The position numbers were made by a program, and so were the translations under genes. Below are positions 13,354 through 21,884 of a DNA stretch of 46,657 nt, piece by piece; positions within the stretch are counted from its first letter, which is position 1, and each line of letters opens with the position of its first letter. Origin of the DNA: a virus; IMG/VR virus record IMGVR_UViG_3300032086_004149, positions 1 to 46,657 of that record; one strand, given 5' to 3'. Below the pieces are notes generated by a model. It worked only from the letters and a program-made list of their open reading frames with translations, did not search any database and was not told the origin of the DNA.

Positions 13354-14048
13354 TTAATAAGTTCCTTGATTGTTTGTATATTGATATTTTTATCGTTATG
13401 TATGTAGAAATCAATACTTTTAAATAAAATAGGAAGCAACTGAATCATATTAAAGACTTTGCTCTTTTTTGCTCTATTTAATATTTTTTTAAACTTTTTA
13501 AAATCTTTCTTTTGCATATACATTATTTCTGACCATACGTCAGGAAGCCCGTATGAGGCATTTACTATTTTTTTATCTTTATTATACGATAGTCCTATAT
13601 CATAATTTTTTTTGTCTGATCTATGGGAAAACAGTAAAGAGTTTGAAGTTTTTAAATCTATTGATTTGTCATTAAACAATCTATCTCCATAAATTATAAA
13701 AGTATTGGCATCCAAACAGCAATTGACCGCCATTTTTAAACTATCAAGAACAGTATTGTTTTTATATTGATGGTTATCTATAACTCTTATATCGTGATGA
13801 TTATTAAATACGTAATTTGTAACATTATCTGAGTCAAATCCAGTTACCAAAAATACATCATAATCCACAAAAACATTTCTTATTGTATCAACCTGACTAT
13901 CAATTAGGCATTTAGAACCCATAGGAAATAAAGGTAAAGAACCATGTAAACCTCTTATCTTGGGCTTACTGGCTGATAATATTATAAAATTATGTTTTTC
14001 ACGAGTTGTTGATTTAATCTCGTGAATATACCTAATTTTTGAATTCAT
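13350..14048 (-). CDS. Sugar nucleotidyltransferase-like protein (NTP_transferase fold)
   Basis: The 232-residue protein has the NTP-transferase opening FIILSASKPKIRGLHGSLP (about 21-39), with the region where GxGxR normally lies altered, then PMGSKCLIDSQVDTIRNV (about 42-59) and VFLVTGFDSDNV. Its acidic site would be IIYGDRLFND (about 118-127), corresponding to the usual GD motif. It would transfer a nucleotide to a sugar 1-phosphate, as in HddC or GlmU/RmlA. The unusual N-terminal loop means substrate and activity are uncertain. Next to a heptose-type kinase this could be the guanylyltransferase step. Very AT-rich and Lys/Asn-rich, more than its neighbours. Confidence 0.65.
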   Translation of the reverse strand: MNSKIRYIHEIKSTTREKHNFIILSASKPKIRGLHGSLPLFPMGSKCLIDSQVDTIRNVFVDYDVFLVTGFDSDNVTNYVFNNHHDIRVIDNHQYKNNTVLDSLKMAVNCCLDANTFIIYGDRLFNDKSIDLKTSNSLLFSHRSDKKNYDIGLSYNKDKKIVNASYGLPDVWSEIMYMQKKDFKKFKKILNRAKKSKVFNMIQLLPILFKSIDFYIHNDKNINIQTIKELIK

Positions 14049-14626
14049 TTGGTGTATGCTACATACAATGATTTTGGAATATGAATAACCATAGACTGCT
14101 GAAACGTATGAAGTTCAGGAGATTCCTGCCCAAGAAAACTGACAACCTTTTCTGTATTAAAAAATACACAAGGCATTGGCATTTGTTTTTTAATTGGAGG
14201 AGATGAAAGAAATGTTCTTAGTCTACCACTATTGTTTATAGAAACATCGTAATCAGAGTATATTGCACCACACTCCTTTTCTTCTTTAAAAAGGGAGAAA
14301 TTGACATCATCCAATGCATAAGTATTTAAAATTATGTTTTCCTGCATATTAACCACAGATTGATGAGCTATATATTCGATTATATTTGCCCTAGCCATAG
14401 ATGTAAACTCAGAAGGATCGTCTGCACTATGATCTAACACAGTAATGGTTGCTATATCTTCGTCATTAGCTTGTGCTATATGTTCTCCTACGGTATTCTC
14501 ATCTGAGAATACAAATAGTTTCACATGAACTTCATTGTTTTTAGATCTACACCCATCAAGAATGGTATTTAAATCATCAAGATTAATTCCAGAATTGATA
14601 GCATAATTTACAAGTACTTTATTCAT
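14045..14626 (-). CDS. Glycosyltransferase-like (GT-A type) fragment or unknown
   Basis: The 193-residue protein has a Rossmann-like start (MNKVLVNYAINSGINLDDL), a strand NEVHVKLFVFSDEN, and CGAIYSDYDVSINNSGRL (about 119-136). In GT2-type enzymes a D-x-D-like SDYD motif after GAIYSD is expected near this position. It ends with KKQMPMPCVFFNTEKVV. It is coupled by four-base overlaps to both neighbours. Probably a small GT-A glycosyltransferase; confidence is limited. Confidence 0.55.
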   Translation of the reverse strand: MNKVLVNYAINSGINLDDLNTILDGCRSKNNEVHVKLFVFSDENTVGEHIAQANDEDIATITVLDHSADDPSEFTSMARANIIEYIAHQSVVNMQENIILNTYALDDVNFSLFKEEKECGAIYSDYDVSINNSGRLRTFLSSPPIKKQMPMPCVFFNTEKVVSFLGQESPELHTFQQSMVIHIPKSLYVAYTK

Positions 14627-15341
14627 CTATCTCTTTCCATGTAAATATTTGCGATTCTAATTTTTGAGTTTCTGTCATTTCCTTTATCTTGCTTGTGATA
14701 TCAGCCATTAGATCTCCTCTGAGCCATTTGTACAAGAGGCACATGGTGGCAGACTGATGTACCCCGTCAGTACCAACTACATGTAATACCTTTTTCATCT
14801 TATGATTAACAGCAGAATTTAAAGCGTCGATAATACCCGGATCAAAGTCTTTGTCGGAATCTAAAGTTATTAAATACCCATTCTTGACACGCTTGAACGC
14901 ATCAAACAACAATTCATCTGTGTTATCCAAATAACTCTTCACACAAATGTAATCTGTGAATGTTATCTTATCTTCACATAATTTTTGTAGTCCATCCAGA
15001 GCACCTCTATGAACAACAACAAGATTGAATTTGTTGATATTCTCAATACTTGATAATTCATCCAAAGTTTTAGACAATCCATCTAAAGAATTGACTATCA
15101 AAAGAATAGACCCAGAAATATACATTTCTTTTTCCAGAATGTCTGAAAGATTTGGATCGTCTTTGTGCTCCCAATCAAGATCTCTTCTAGATGGACAAAC
15201 TCTAAGTACGACGGGTCCATCTTCTTCCCATCTAATCTTGCTATCACAATCTTGAAACTTATCAAGATATCCTGTCTGGCAAGATTTATCATCGTTATTG
15301 TAAAAGCAGCAGTTCTTACAAAAAGTTGCTAATTGAGCCAT
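14619..15341 (-). CDS. Hypothetical protein with N-terminal Cys cluster and GT-A-like domain
   Basis: The 240-residue protein begins with a Cys-rich region (CKNCCFYNNDDKSC, then DC and later CPSRRD), which could bind zinc or a cluster. It continues with an alpha/beta domain including ILLIVNSLDGLSKTLDEL (about 79-96), NLVVVHRGALDGL, and YLITLDSDKDFDPGIIDAL (about 154-172), where LDSD resembles a GT-A DxD. Likely a glycosyltransferase-associated protein. Overlaps both neighbours. Confidence 0.6.
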   Translation of the reverse strand: MAQLATFCKNCCFYNNDDKSCQTGYLDKFQDCDSKIRWEEDGPVVLRVCPSRRDLDWEHKDDPNLSDILEKEMYISGSILLIVNSLDGLSKTLDELSSIENINKFNLVVVHRGALDGLQKLCEDKITFTDYICVKSYLDNTDELLFDAFKRVKNGYLITLDSDKDFDPGIIDALNSAVNHKMKKVLHVVGTDGVHQSATMCLLYKWLRGDLMADITSKIKEMTETQKLESQIFTWKEIDE

Positions 15342-16972
15342 TTTGCTTTCCCGTCTATAAGTTTAGATCTATCTACTCTAACAGTTTCCCATATATTATA
15401 ATTCTCTAGTCTTTTCTTCATAAAATTAACTAGATGCTGTCTATCTACCGGAGAATGCTTTCCGTCATTTCCTGGAGAAAAGTCAGAAGTGAAAAATCCA
15501 TCAAAATTCATTCTTGTTGCTCCTCTACACAATGCTGAGTGTAGATTCCTAATATAGTGTGAGTTTCTATGAGAAGCGGTATACATGTAAACACTTAGCA
15601 AATCATTTATGAACTCGCTGTGAGATGATTGTTCTGTATTGATATCTACAACTGGACGAAGAATAGGAGGCTGTTTCCAATCAGCATAATTACAATCATC
15701 GATTATATCTGCCCACTTCTTAGCGGTTTCATCCCAACTATAGTTTTCTTCGAAAAGTCTTCTTGTTGAACTGCCAAGCTCCTTTCTTTCTTCTTCGTTT
15801 TTCTTGTTGAAGAAAGTATTGAAAGTATTTACTATATCATCTTTTAAGGGCACCGCTCTGTCACACCCAGTTTCCAATTCTTGGTATGTATTGTACTTAA
15901 GAGGATATGCACCAAGTTTATGAACAACATCTTCCATTGCTGAATAGTATGTACAGGCAATTGGAATTCCACAAGCCGCCGCCTCTACTTGAGGCAATCC
16001 AAATCCTTCGGAATTGGCACATTGAACATATAGGTCAAAACAGTTGTATACCTTCGCCAGAGTCTCGTCGTCAACTCCGTTTGACACACTAACTGGTGCC
16101 GAAGCATATTGCTTACATCCACTACAAACTTTTCTAGCATCATGGAATGTGGAAACATCGAGTTTACTACAATTGTGACACCTATAACTAAACAAAACCC
16201 GCGAAGAAATGTTGTGCCTGTGTAACATTTCTGAAATATTCCATCCAGCATCAGGGTAGCTAGTATGGCAATAAAGGTAAGTATTAAGATCTCCAGAACT
16301 GTGTAAATATTCACCAAATGCCTCCAACAACGCTGGAAATAATTTCCTTCTTTGATTTCTCATCACGGTTCCAATGATCTTCCAATCAGATGGGACTCCA
16401 AGAGAATCTCTAGCATTTTCTATCGGCTTGAATTCTTTTGAAGCTGATGGAGAGGCTGTTCCGCATAGGTTTATGGAAGGTCCGCCCTGTTTTTTAAGTA
16501 CTTCACCAGCCCAATCTGAGTAGGTTAGTAGATAGTCTGCATCGGAAAACATATCAACCCACTCTACATTTTGTGGGCTAGCATCGACAGTTGGCATCCA
16601 CGCCCATTCAAAGATCCTTCTGTACGGCGAGTGCCAAACAAAAGAATCCATCCAAAAGTCTCGAATACAAAGTACAATGTCTGGTTCAAAGTCCAGACAT
16701 GCTCTTTCAAATCTCCAAGCACCAAATTGATTTGTGGAATTGGAGTTATATAGTTGTTGCTGCTCTGCGGAATCATCCGGCATATTGCAGTAATTCTTCC
16801 ACTTTATAGACTTTCTTCTTGAGTCTTCAGTGTTGCCATAGACAGAAAATTCCGCAACCTCATATTTATTTGACTTATACAGTCTATCTAGAACCTCTCT
16901 GCCATAGGTAGCATACCCAGTGCTAAGATAAGATGCTTCTGTTAGAAATAATGCTCTTTTTTTTCTACTCAT
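15329..16972 (-). CDS. GT4-family glycosyltransferase with zinc-ribbon insertion
   Basis: The 547-residue protein is a GT-B retaining glycosyltransferase. The N-terminal domain starts KKRALFLTEASYLSTGYATY; the donor-binding domain has the EGFGLPQVEAAACG motif (E-x7-E type, about 327-340). A CxxC...CxxC insertion (CHNCSKLD and CSGCKQY) sits between the two domains; it probably binds zinc and is unusual. The C-terminal 100 residues (beyond KWADIIDDC) are not part of the standard fold. It is the largest enzyme of the glycan cassette and its start follows the sigma factor stop by an eight-base overlap. Confidence 0.85.
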   Translation of the reverse strand: MSRKKRALFLTEASYLSTGYATYGREVLDRLYKSNKYEVAEFSVYGNTEDSRRKSIKWKNYCNMPDDSAEQQQLYNSNSTNQFGAWRFERACLDFEPDIVLCIRDFWMDSFVWHSPYRRIFEWAWMPTVDASPQNVEWVDMFSDADYLLTYSDWAGEVLKKQGGPSINLCGTASPSASKEFKPIENARDSLGVPSDWKIIGTVMRNQRRKLFPALLEAFGEYLHSSGDLNTYLYCHTSYPDAGWNISEMLHRHNISSRVLFSYRCHNCSKLDVSTFHDARKVCSGCKQYASAPVSVSNGVDDETLAKVYNCFDLYVQCANSEGFGLPQVEAAACGIPIACTYYSAMEDVVHKLGAYPLKYNTYQELETGCDRAVPLKDDIVNTFNTFFNKKNEEERKELGSSTRRLFEENYSWDETAKKWADIIDDCNYADWKQPPILRPVVDINTEQSSHSEFINDLLSVYMYTASHRNSHYIRNLHSALCRGATRMNFDGFFTSDFSPGNDGKHSPVDRQHLVNFMKKRLENYNIWETVRVDRSKLIDGKAKWLN

Positions 16973-17462
16973 TACTTGCTTTATACCTTTCTGCCACTTT
17001 GTTGATAACCGAAGCCACCTTGTTTGGATGCATATTTAATTGTTTTGCGATATAACTATTATTATATCCATCCACTTTAAGTTTAATCACCTTTCTTTCT
17101 GAGTCATTCTTGAGATTAAAATAATCTTCAACATCATAAGTAACATCTAGAGTTTCATCCTTGTAAGATACGCTCAGGTCATTATCAAAAAGCTTAGCTC
17201 TTTCGACTTTTCCCAGTTTATTTGTTACAGATAATTTTTGATTTTTAATAAACTTAAGAATATCATTTTTAACACAATGGGTAAGAAAGGTGGAAATCCT
17301 ACCACGTTTTGAATTATATTTAGATCCGTTCCTCCATACAGACATAAGTCCGACTTGATATAGATCCTCGCAGGAAAACAGACCGTTTTGAACATACATA
17401 TTATGTGCAATCTTGCGTACCAATCTCTCATTATCTTCAATCATCTTTTCAACATCAACCAT
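16965..17462 (-). CDS. Phage RNA polymerase sigma factor (sigma-70 family, gp55-like in size)
   Basis: The ATG at 17462 gives 165 residues starting MVDVEKMIEDNERLVRKIAHN. Region 2 is clear: CEDLYQVGLMSVWRNGSKYN (about 31-50) followed by GRISTFLTHCVKNDILKFI, the core-binding and -10 recognition helices. A C-terminal region-4-like HTH is present (SERKVIKLKVDGYNNSYIAK, then QLNMHPNKVASVINKVAERY). The size is close to that of T4 gp55. It probably redirects host RNA polymerase to late promoters such as the TATAAATA box at 43491. Confidence 0.85.
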   Translation of the reverse strand: MVDVEKMIEDNERLVRKIAHNMYVQNGLFSCEDLYQVGLMSVWRNGSKYNSKRGRISTFLTHCVKNDILKFIKNQKLSVTNKLGKVERAKLFDNDLSVSYKDETLDVTYDVEDYFNLKNDSERKVIKLKVDGYNNSYIAKQLNMHPNKVASVINKVAERYKASNE

Positions 17463-17478
17463 TGTCTCAATACCTTTC

Positions 17479-17775
17479 TCAAGTAATAATTTTAAACTCA
17501 TTAATCCTAAACACAACACCTCCATCAAAAGACTTACGTGCTGTTGAATTAATAATCAACAATTGACCGCCAGTATCAAGGTTGCTAAACAACACTAATG
17601 CCGCCGATCCCCAAGCTTCAAAAATTAGATTCTCGACATCAACTTTCTTGGAGGAATCGTATTTGGTTTTCCGCTTGTTTTCAACCGCTAGTGTCAAAGT
17701 GACTTTTTCTTTGTCGTTGTCATCAAGCTGAAAGGTTTTGTTTACTACCCTCCCCAGAAATTTACAGTCATTCAT
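17479..17775 (-). CDS. SSB-like OB-fold protein
   Basis: The 98-residue protein starts MNDCKFLGRVVNKTFQLDD and continues VTLTLAVENKRKTKYDSSK, FEAWGSAALVLFSNLDTGGQ and LIINSTARKSF, the strand order of a single-stranded DNA-binding OB fold. It lacks an acidic C-terminal tail like that of bacterial SSB. It lies directly downstream of the split DNA polymerase genes, which suggests a role at the replication fork. A second SSB-like protein is encoded at 46283. Confidence 0.75.
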   Translation of the reverse strand: MNDCKFLGRVVNKTFQLDDNDKEKVTLTLAVENKRKTKYDSSKKVDVENLIFEAWGSAALVLFSNLDTGGQLLIINSTARKSFDGGVVFRINEFKIIT

Positions 17776-17784
17776 CTTATTACC

Positions 17785-19335
17785 TCAAATCACAAAAACC
17801 TTATCAACAATGAACGAATTACGCTTCTTATCCTTAATTTCTCCAGAAAGAAGAAGAGTAGCGTCATTATAGATTATATCCCTGTGCTGCCCGTATACAT
17901 CAGGAAATATTATAATATTTTCAGATTCTCCAGAATCATCTTCTACGGACAGAAATGCCATTACATCTCCGTTTTTTGTTTTATGTTCTCTTACATTTTT
18001 TACAATCACTGCCACAACACTGCTGCCCATTTTACCATCGGCTATTTCTTTACATGTTGTGTTGGCGTGACAGGCGTCAGAGCAACTGTTTAGTTCGGAG
18101 TGGTTGATAGAGTAACCAAGAAGTCTTTCCTCTGTTTTGGCATAAACTACAGAGTTGTCACTAAGGCTTCTGCCGGGATTTTCAAGTCTGGATAAAACGC
18201 TTTCTACCTTGACGACTCTGTTTTGGCTGGAAATAAATCCACCATCTTTTTTGGTTCCGTACGATAGAAGCTTTTTAATGATATCGGCAACGTCACCATC
18301 GATATTTAGGTTTTCTTCAACAGCCTGCATTTCTTTCTTGGTCAGTTCCATAAAACAATGGTACTCGTGAAGCATTGCTGTTCTGGACTTTCCAAGACCA
18401 CCAAACGCACCAACCTTGATCAAGTTCTCAACGGCCCGCTTATTAACATTTCTCAAAACCTTAATTAGCACATTAGACCAGTCAAGTTCATTATCATTAA
18501 GCTGACCAAGTTTGTCTTTTAGCTGAAGAAGGTGAGCCTTGCCTACATTCTTGACGTTACAAATGCCGAAGTGGATGGCTCCCTCTGTCCAAGAAAAATT
18601 CTCTTCCAAGACTTTAAAACTGGGACCATAAACGTCGATGTTTTCAGCTTTGGCCGCCATGATCAATTGACGCTTTTCCATATCGGGGTCAATTTTGTCG
18701 CTGGCACCGCCCAACCAGTTCTTAAAGAACCTACTGGGATGATGACAACGTAACCATGCTGACCAGTATGCCATTTCAGCGTACGCTACAGCGTGAGATT
18801 TGTTGAAAGAGTAGCGTGCAGACTTTTCAATCATGTCGAAAATCTCTACAGCCTTTTCTTCTTCAATGCCATTATCTTTACAACCATCGATATACTTCAC
18901 ACGAACTTTTCTCATCAAGTCAGCTTTTTTCTTACCAATAGCTTTTCTTAAGTCATCCGCTTCTTGAAGTGAGAACCCTGCCATAACTTGAGCAATTTTC
19001 ATCGCCTGTTCTTGATATACAATAACTCCGTAAGTTTCCTTAAGTAGTTCATCAATACTCTCATGAAGACTGGGAATTTCTTCTTTGCCAAACTTACGGT
19101 CGACAAAGTGCTGAGTCATCGACTTGCCGTCAACAATAGCCTTGAGAGTACCCGGACGAATAATACTAATCAATGCCGCTAACTCAAGCATATTCTCTGG
19201 CTTTAAAGCTTTTGCCCAAGTTTTACCAAGATGTCCTTCAATCTGAAAAACACCTTTGACTCGACCTTCACCGATCATCTTCCAGACTTCTGGATCTTCT
19301 TTGTCAACACTTGTGATATCAATTTCCAAATGCAT
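17785..19335 (-). CDS. dnaE: DNA polymerase III alpha subunit, C-terminal part (fingers, HhH, OB)
   Basis: This 516-residue protein starts at the position that would follow the palm domain in DnaE: EIDITSVDKEDPEVW then GVFQIEGHLGK (about residues 28-38). The fingers motifs are present: LISIIRPGTLKAIVDG, ETYGVIVYQEQAMKIAQVM, LRKAIGKKKADLM and SARYSFNKSHAVAYAEMAYW. A later HhH region and an OB domain (SVEDDSGESENIIIFPD) follow. It contains no catalytic Asp; those lie in the product of 20005-21870. The two halves would have to associate. Its start overlaps the exonuclease stop by 17 bases. Confidence 0.92.
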   Translation of the reverse strand: MHLEIDITSVDKEDPEVWKMIGEGRVKGVFQIEGHLGKTWAKALKPENMLELAALISIIRPGTLKAIVDGKSMTQHFVDRKFGKEEIPSLHESIDELLKETYGVIVYQEQAMKIAQVMAGFSLQEADDLRKAIGKKKADLMRKVRVKYIDGCKDNGIEEEKAVEIFDMIEKSARYSFNKSHAVAYAEMAYWSAWLRCHHPSRFFKNWLGGASDKIDPDMEKRQLIMAAKAENIDVYGPSFKVLEENFSWTEGAIHFGICNVKNVGKAHLLQLKDKLGQLNDNELDWSNVLIKVLRNVNKRAVENLIKVGAFGGLGKSRTAMLHEYHCFMELTKKEMQAVEENLNIDGDVADIIKKLLSYGTKKDGGFISSQNRVVKVESVLSRLENPGRSLSDNSVVYAKTEERLLGYSINHSELNSCSDACHANTTCKEIADGKMGSSVVAVIVKNVREHKTKNGDVMAFLSVEDDSGESENIIIFPDVYGQHRDIIYNDATLLLSGEIKDKKRNSFIVDKVFVI

Positions 19336-20002
19336 TCTTGAAATTCTTTCTGCTTGCTGTAGTTCTCAACATTCTCATAGTTCTACAAAACAACTCAGCG
19401 GTCATAATAACGTCTGACATAGCATCATGTGCGGTGCCTTCTGAATATCCCATATAACCTCTAATAAGATTATCGGCAGACAGAGAGTTTACATCCTTGT
19501 TATTCTCGAATAATGCAAACATAAAGTCAAGCATATCTATGCTATGAATTCGCTGAAAAAGGTTTTGACCGCCTCTTTTTTCGTCACTAGGACCAAAATT
19601 ATAAGGTGCTTGACAACAAAGTCTGTCTACAATAATTGAGTCAAATCCTTTGATGTTGTATCCTACAGAGATTGGTGCTGACCAGTTGTTGCCCTTAAAG
19701 TTGTGCTCGTTAACATACTCTACAAAGTTTTGCCAAACTCCTTTTGTTGCTGGTGCCTTTTTGAGTATCTCTTTTGTTTTTCCGTGTACGGCAACAGCAC
19801 CATCTTCTAGTGGATCTAAGTTAAGTTCAGCACACTTTTTTTCAGTAAAGATAGGTTTCATGAGTGATTGGAACTCAGTTCCTTTTTTGATCTCAAGTTT
19901 TCTACCATGCACCACAACTGCCGCTATTTGTACAGGCTGAGTAGTATGTGGATTAGCACTTGTAGTTTCAAAGTCATAGACAATATAGTCACGGTAATTC
20001 AT
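19319..20002 (-). CDS. DnaQ-type (DEDDh) 3'-5' exonuclease
   Basis: The 227-residue protein has all DEDDh motifs: ExoI YDFETT (Asp and Glu, about residues 9-14), ExoII GYNIKGFDSIIV (about 114-125) and ExoIII GTAHDAMSDVIMTAELF (about 188-204) with the His and final Asp. It would proofread for the polymerase. Its gene sits exactly between the two polymerase alpha halves, and is coupled to both (two-base gap upstream, 17-base overlap downstream), so all three proteins should be made in similar amounts. It may bridge the two halves. Confidence 0.9.
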   Translation of the reverse strand: MNYRDYIVYDFETTSANPHTTQPVQIAAVVVHGRKLEIKKGTEFQSLMKPIFTEKKCAELNLDPLEDGAVAVHGKTKEILKKAPATKGVWQNFVEYVNEHNFKGNNWSAPISVGYNIKGFDSIIVDRLCCQAPYNFGPSDEKRGGQNLFQRIHSIDMLDFMFALFENNKDVNSLSADNLIRGYMGYSEGTAHDAMSDVIMTAELFCRTMRMLRTTASRKNFKNAFGN

Positions 20003-20004
20003 AA

Positions 20005-21870
20005 TTATGCTTCCTGTTGTTCAAAATGGTTATTTATTTCTCCTACGGTTTTTGATATCTTAGACAAAAGAGATACCCCAAGAATATCGAATTTTACACA
20101 TCCAATAGACTCAAGATCTCCCATCTCCATACCAGCTATTTTCTCGTCACCTCTCGATGCTTTGACCATTGGACAAATTTTCTCAAGATTATGGGACGCA
20201 ATTACCACCCCAGCGGCATGTTTCCCTTGTGTTTTAAAGATTCCCTCCATTCTCATAGCTTGCTCAAATACTTTAGCATATTCACCCTGTAGAGTTCCAT
20301 CTTCGTCAATCCAGCAGTAGTCAATCAAGGCATTCTTGTCATTTTCTAATGCCCAGCGAATAACAGAAGGCTCATCCATTTCTTCAAGAAGGTCTGAGAT
20401 AGACGCTTCGTTTGGAATCTTCTTGGTTATTTCGTTCATCTGATCAAAAGAACATGATTCATTTACTCTGAGAACTTCCTTAAGGATAGACCGACCTGCC
20501 AGTCGACCAAACGTCAACATCTGACAAACCTGAGAAGATCCATACTTTTCTCTGAGATAATCAATAACAGCGTCTCTATAGTCTGGTGGAAAGTCTACGT
20601 CAATATCAGGAAGCGACACATGATCCGCTGTATTTCTTCCTTCATTGTAGAATCTTTCGAATAGAAGTCCATACTTGATTGGATCAAGAAGAGTAATTCC
20701 AGTCAGGTAGCAAACCAAAGATCCACCACCCGATCCACGGGCGGGACCGATCAGACAACCTTGATTCCTAAAGTGATTGACATAATCCTGTACGATAAGA
20801 AAATAGCCAGCAAGATCTGCTTTGCTGATAACCTCAAGCTCACGCAAAACACGGTCTTTGTAGGCATCATAAAGCTTGGGATCAATGTTTGTCATGATCA
20901 ACCTCTTCCACCCCTGTCGACAAAGTTCCTTTAGGTATTCATCTTCAGAGCTACCATCCGGAGTTTCAAAGGTAGGAAGTTTTGGTTTAGAAAGAATCTC
21001 CAAACCATCACACAAAGACACAACTCTGTTTAGATTCTCAATACATTGCTGTCCGTAGTTTTCCAGAAGAAAATACTTAGGCTTGATGTAATGATTGCTA
21101 CTTCGGATAAACTTGAGAGACTCCAGATCTTGCTTCTCGTTGATCTTCTGATCCAGTTTTTTCATGGTGGTCTTCAGCTTTGTACAAACCAAAACCCTAT
21201 GATCAACAGCATCTTTTCTTTCAGGATAATAGGATGATGTGTCTGGCAAAGTAAACAACTCTTGAGGATCAATCTCATGAATGATATCGCACATCAGTTT
21301 GGTGACAGGAAATGAATCATTATCCACATTGTTGATTTCAAGGAAATAATTCTCGCCAAAGTAATCCTCCATCTTTTTCACATGATCTTTAGCAACTTGC
21401 TCGTGATTGTCATCCAGACACTCAAAAAGACCTTCATTGTCCAGTGATTCAAAAATACACTGACTATCCGGAAAAACACGAGAAAACAAGGCACTACCAA
21501 CATAACCGTCTATGCAGATAAAGTTAGAAGGAGTGATTACCTCCATCAGCTTTTCCAGAGAAATCTTGGCACCCTTATCGTAGTTTTCTGGGTCATTAGA
21601 TACAGATACCACAGTCAGAAGTTCCATCCAAGCGTCATTGTTCCTACACAACAGCGTCACTCTTGAGCCATTATCAAGAACAACTTCACAACCAATAATG
21701 GGCTTGATGTCTTGATTTTTACAGGCTTGAATAAAATTCACACAGCCGCTGACAGTGGAAAGATCTGTCAAAGAGGCATGATCATATCCAAGTTTTTTAC
21801 AGGTTGAAACAATCTGCTTGGATCTAGAGGTTGATACCAAAAGAGAATAATGACTGTGATTTCTTAGCAT
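20005..21870 (-). CDS. dnaE: DNA polymerase III alpha subunit, N-terminal part (PHP and palm)
   Basis: The 621-residue protein starts MLRNHSHYSLLVSTSRSKQI, the PHP domain; some PHP metal residues look changed (SLTDLSTVSG where ALTDHGN is usual), so PHP proofreading is probably lost. The catalytic palm is present: GPARGSGGGSLVCYLTGI (about 375-392), LPDIDVDF with Asp422 and Asp424, and CVKFDILG with Asp595, the third catalytic Asp. The protein stops 26 residues after Asp595, before the fingers. The missing part is encoded at 17785-19335. No intein motifs are seen at either end, so this is a gene split rather than a split intein. Confidence 0.93.
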   Translation of the reverse strand: MLRNHSHYSLLVSTSRSKQIVSTCKKLGYDHASLTDLSTVSGCVNFIQACKNQDIKPIIGCEVVLDNGSRVTLLCRNNDAWMELLTVVSVSNDPENYDKGAKISLEKLMEVITPSNFICIDGYVGSALFSRVFPDSQCIFESLDNEGLFECLDDNHEQVAKDHVKKMEDYFGENYFLEINNVDNDSFPVTKLMCDIIHEIDPQELFTLPDTSSYYPERKDAVDHRVLVCTKLKTTMKKLDQKINEKQDLESLKFIRSSNHYIKPKYFLLENYGQQCIENLNRVVSLCDGLEILSKPKLPTFETPDGSSEDEYLKELCRQGWKRLIMTNIDPKLYDAYKDRVLRELEVISKADLAGYFLIVQDYVNHFRNQGCLIGPARGSGGGSLVCYLTGITLLDPIKYGLLFERFYNEGRNTADHVSLPDIDVDFPPDYRDAVIDYLREKYGSSQVCQMLTFGRLAGRSILKEVLRVNESCSFDQMNEITKKIPNEASISDLLEEMDEPSVIRWALENDKNALIDYCWIDEDGTLQGEYAKVFEQAMRMEGIFKTQGKHAAGVVIASHNLEKICPMVKASRGDEKIAGMEMGDLESIGCVKFDILGVSLLSKISKTVGEINNHFEQQEA

Positions 21871-21884
21871 TGTTAAATTATCCT

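Noticed and set aside
19319-20005. Split intein joining the two DnaE halves
   Set aside because: No Cys/Ser start or His-Asn end and no intein motifs at the junctions; the region between encodes an intact exonuclease.
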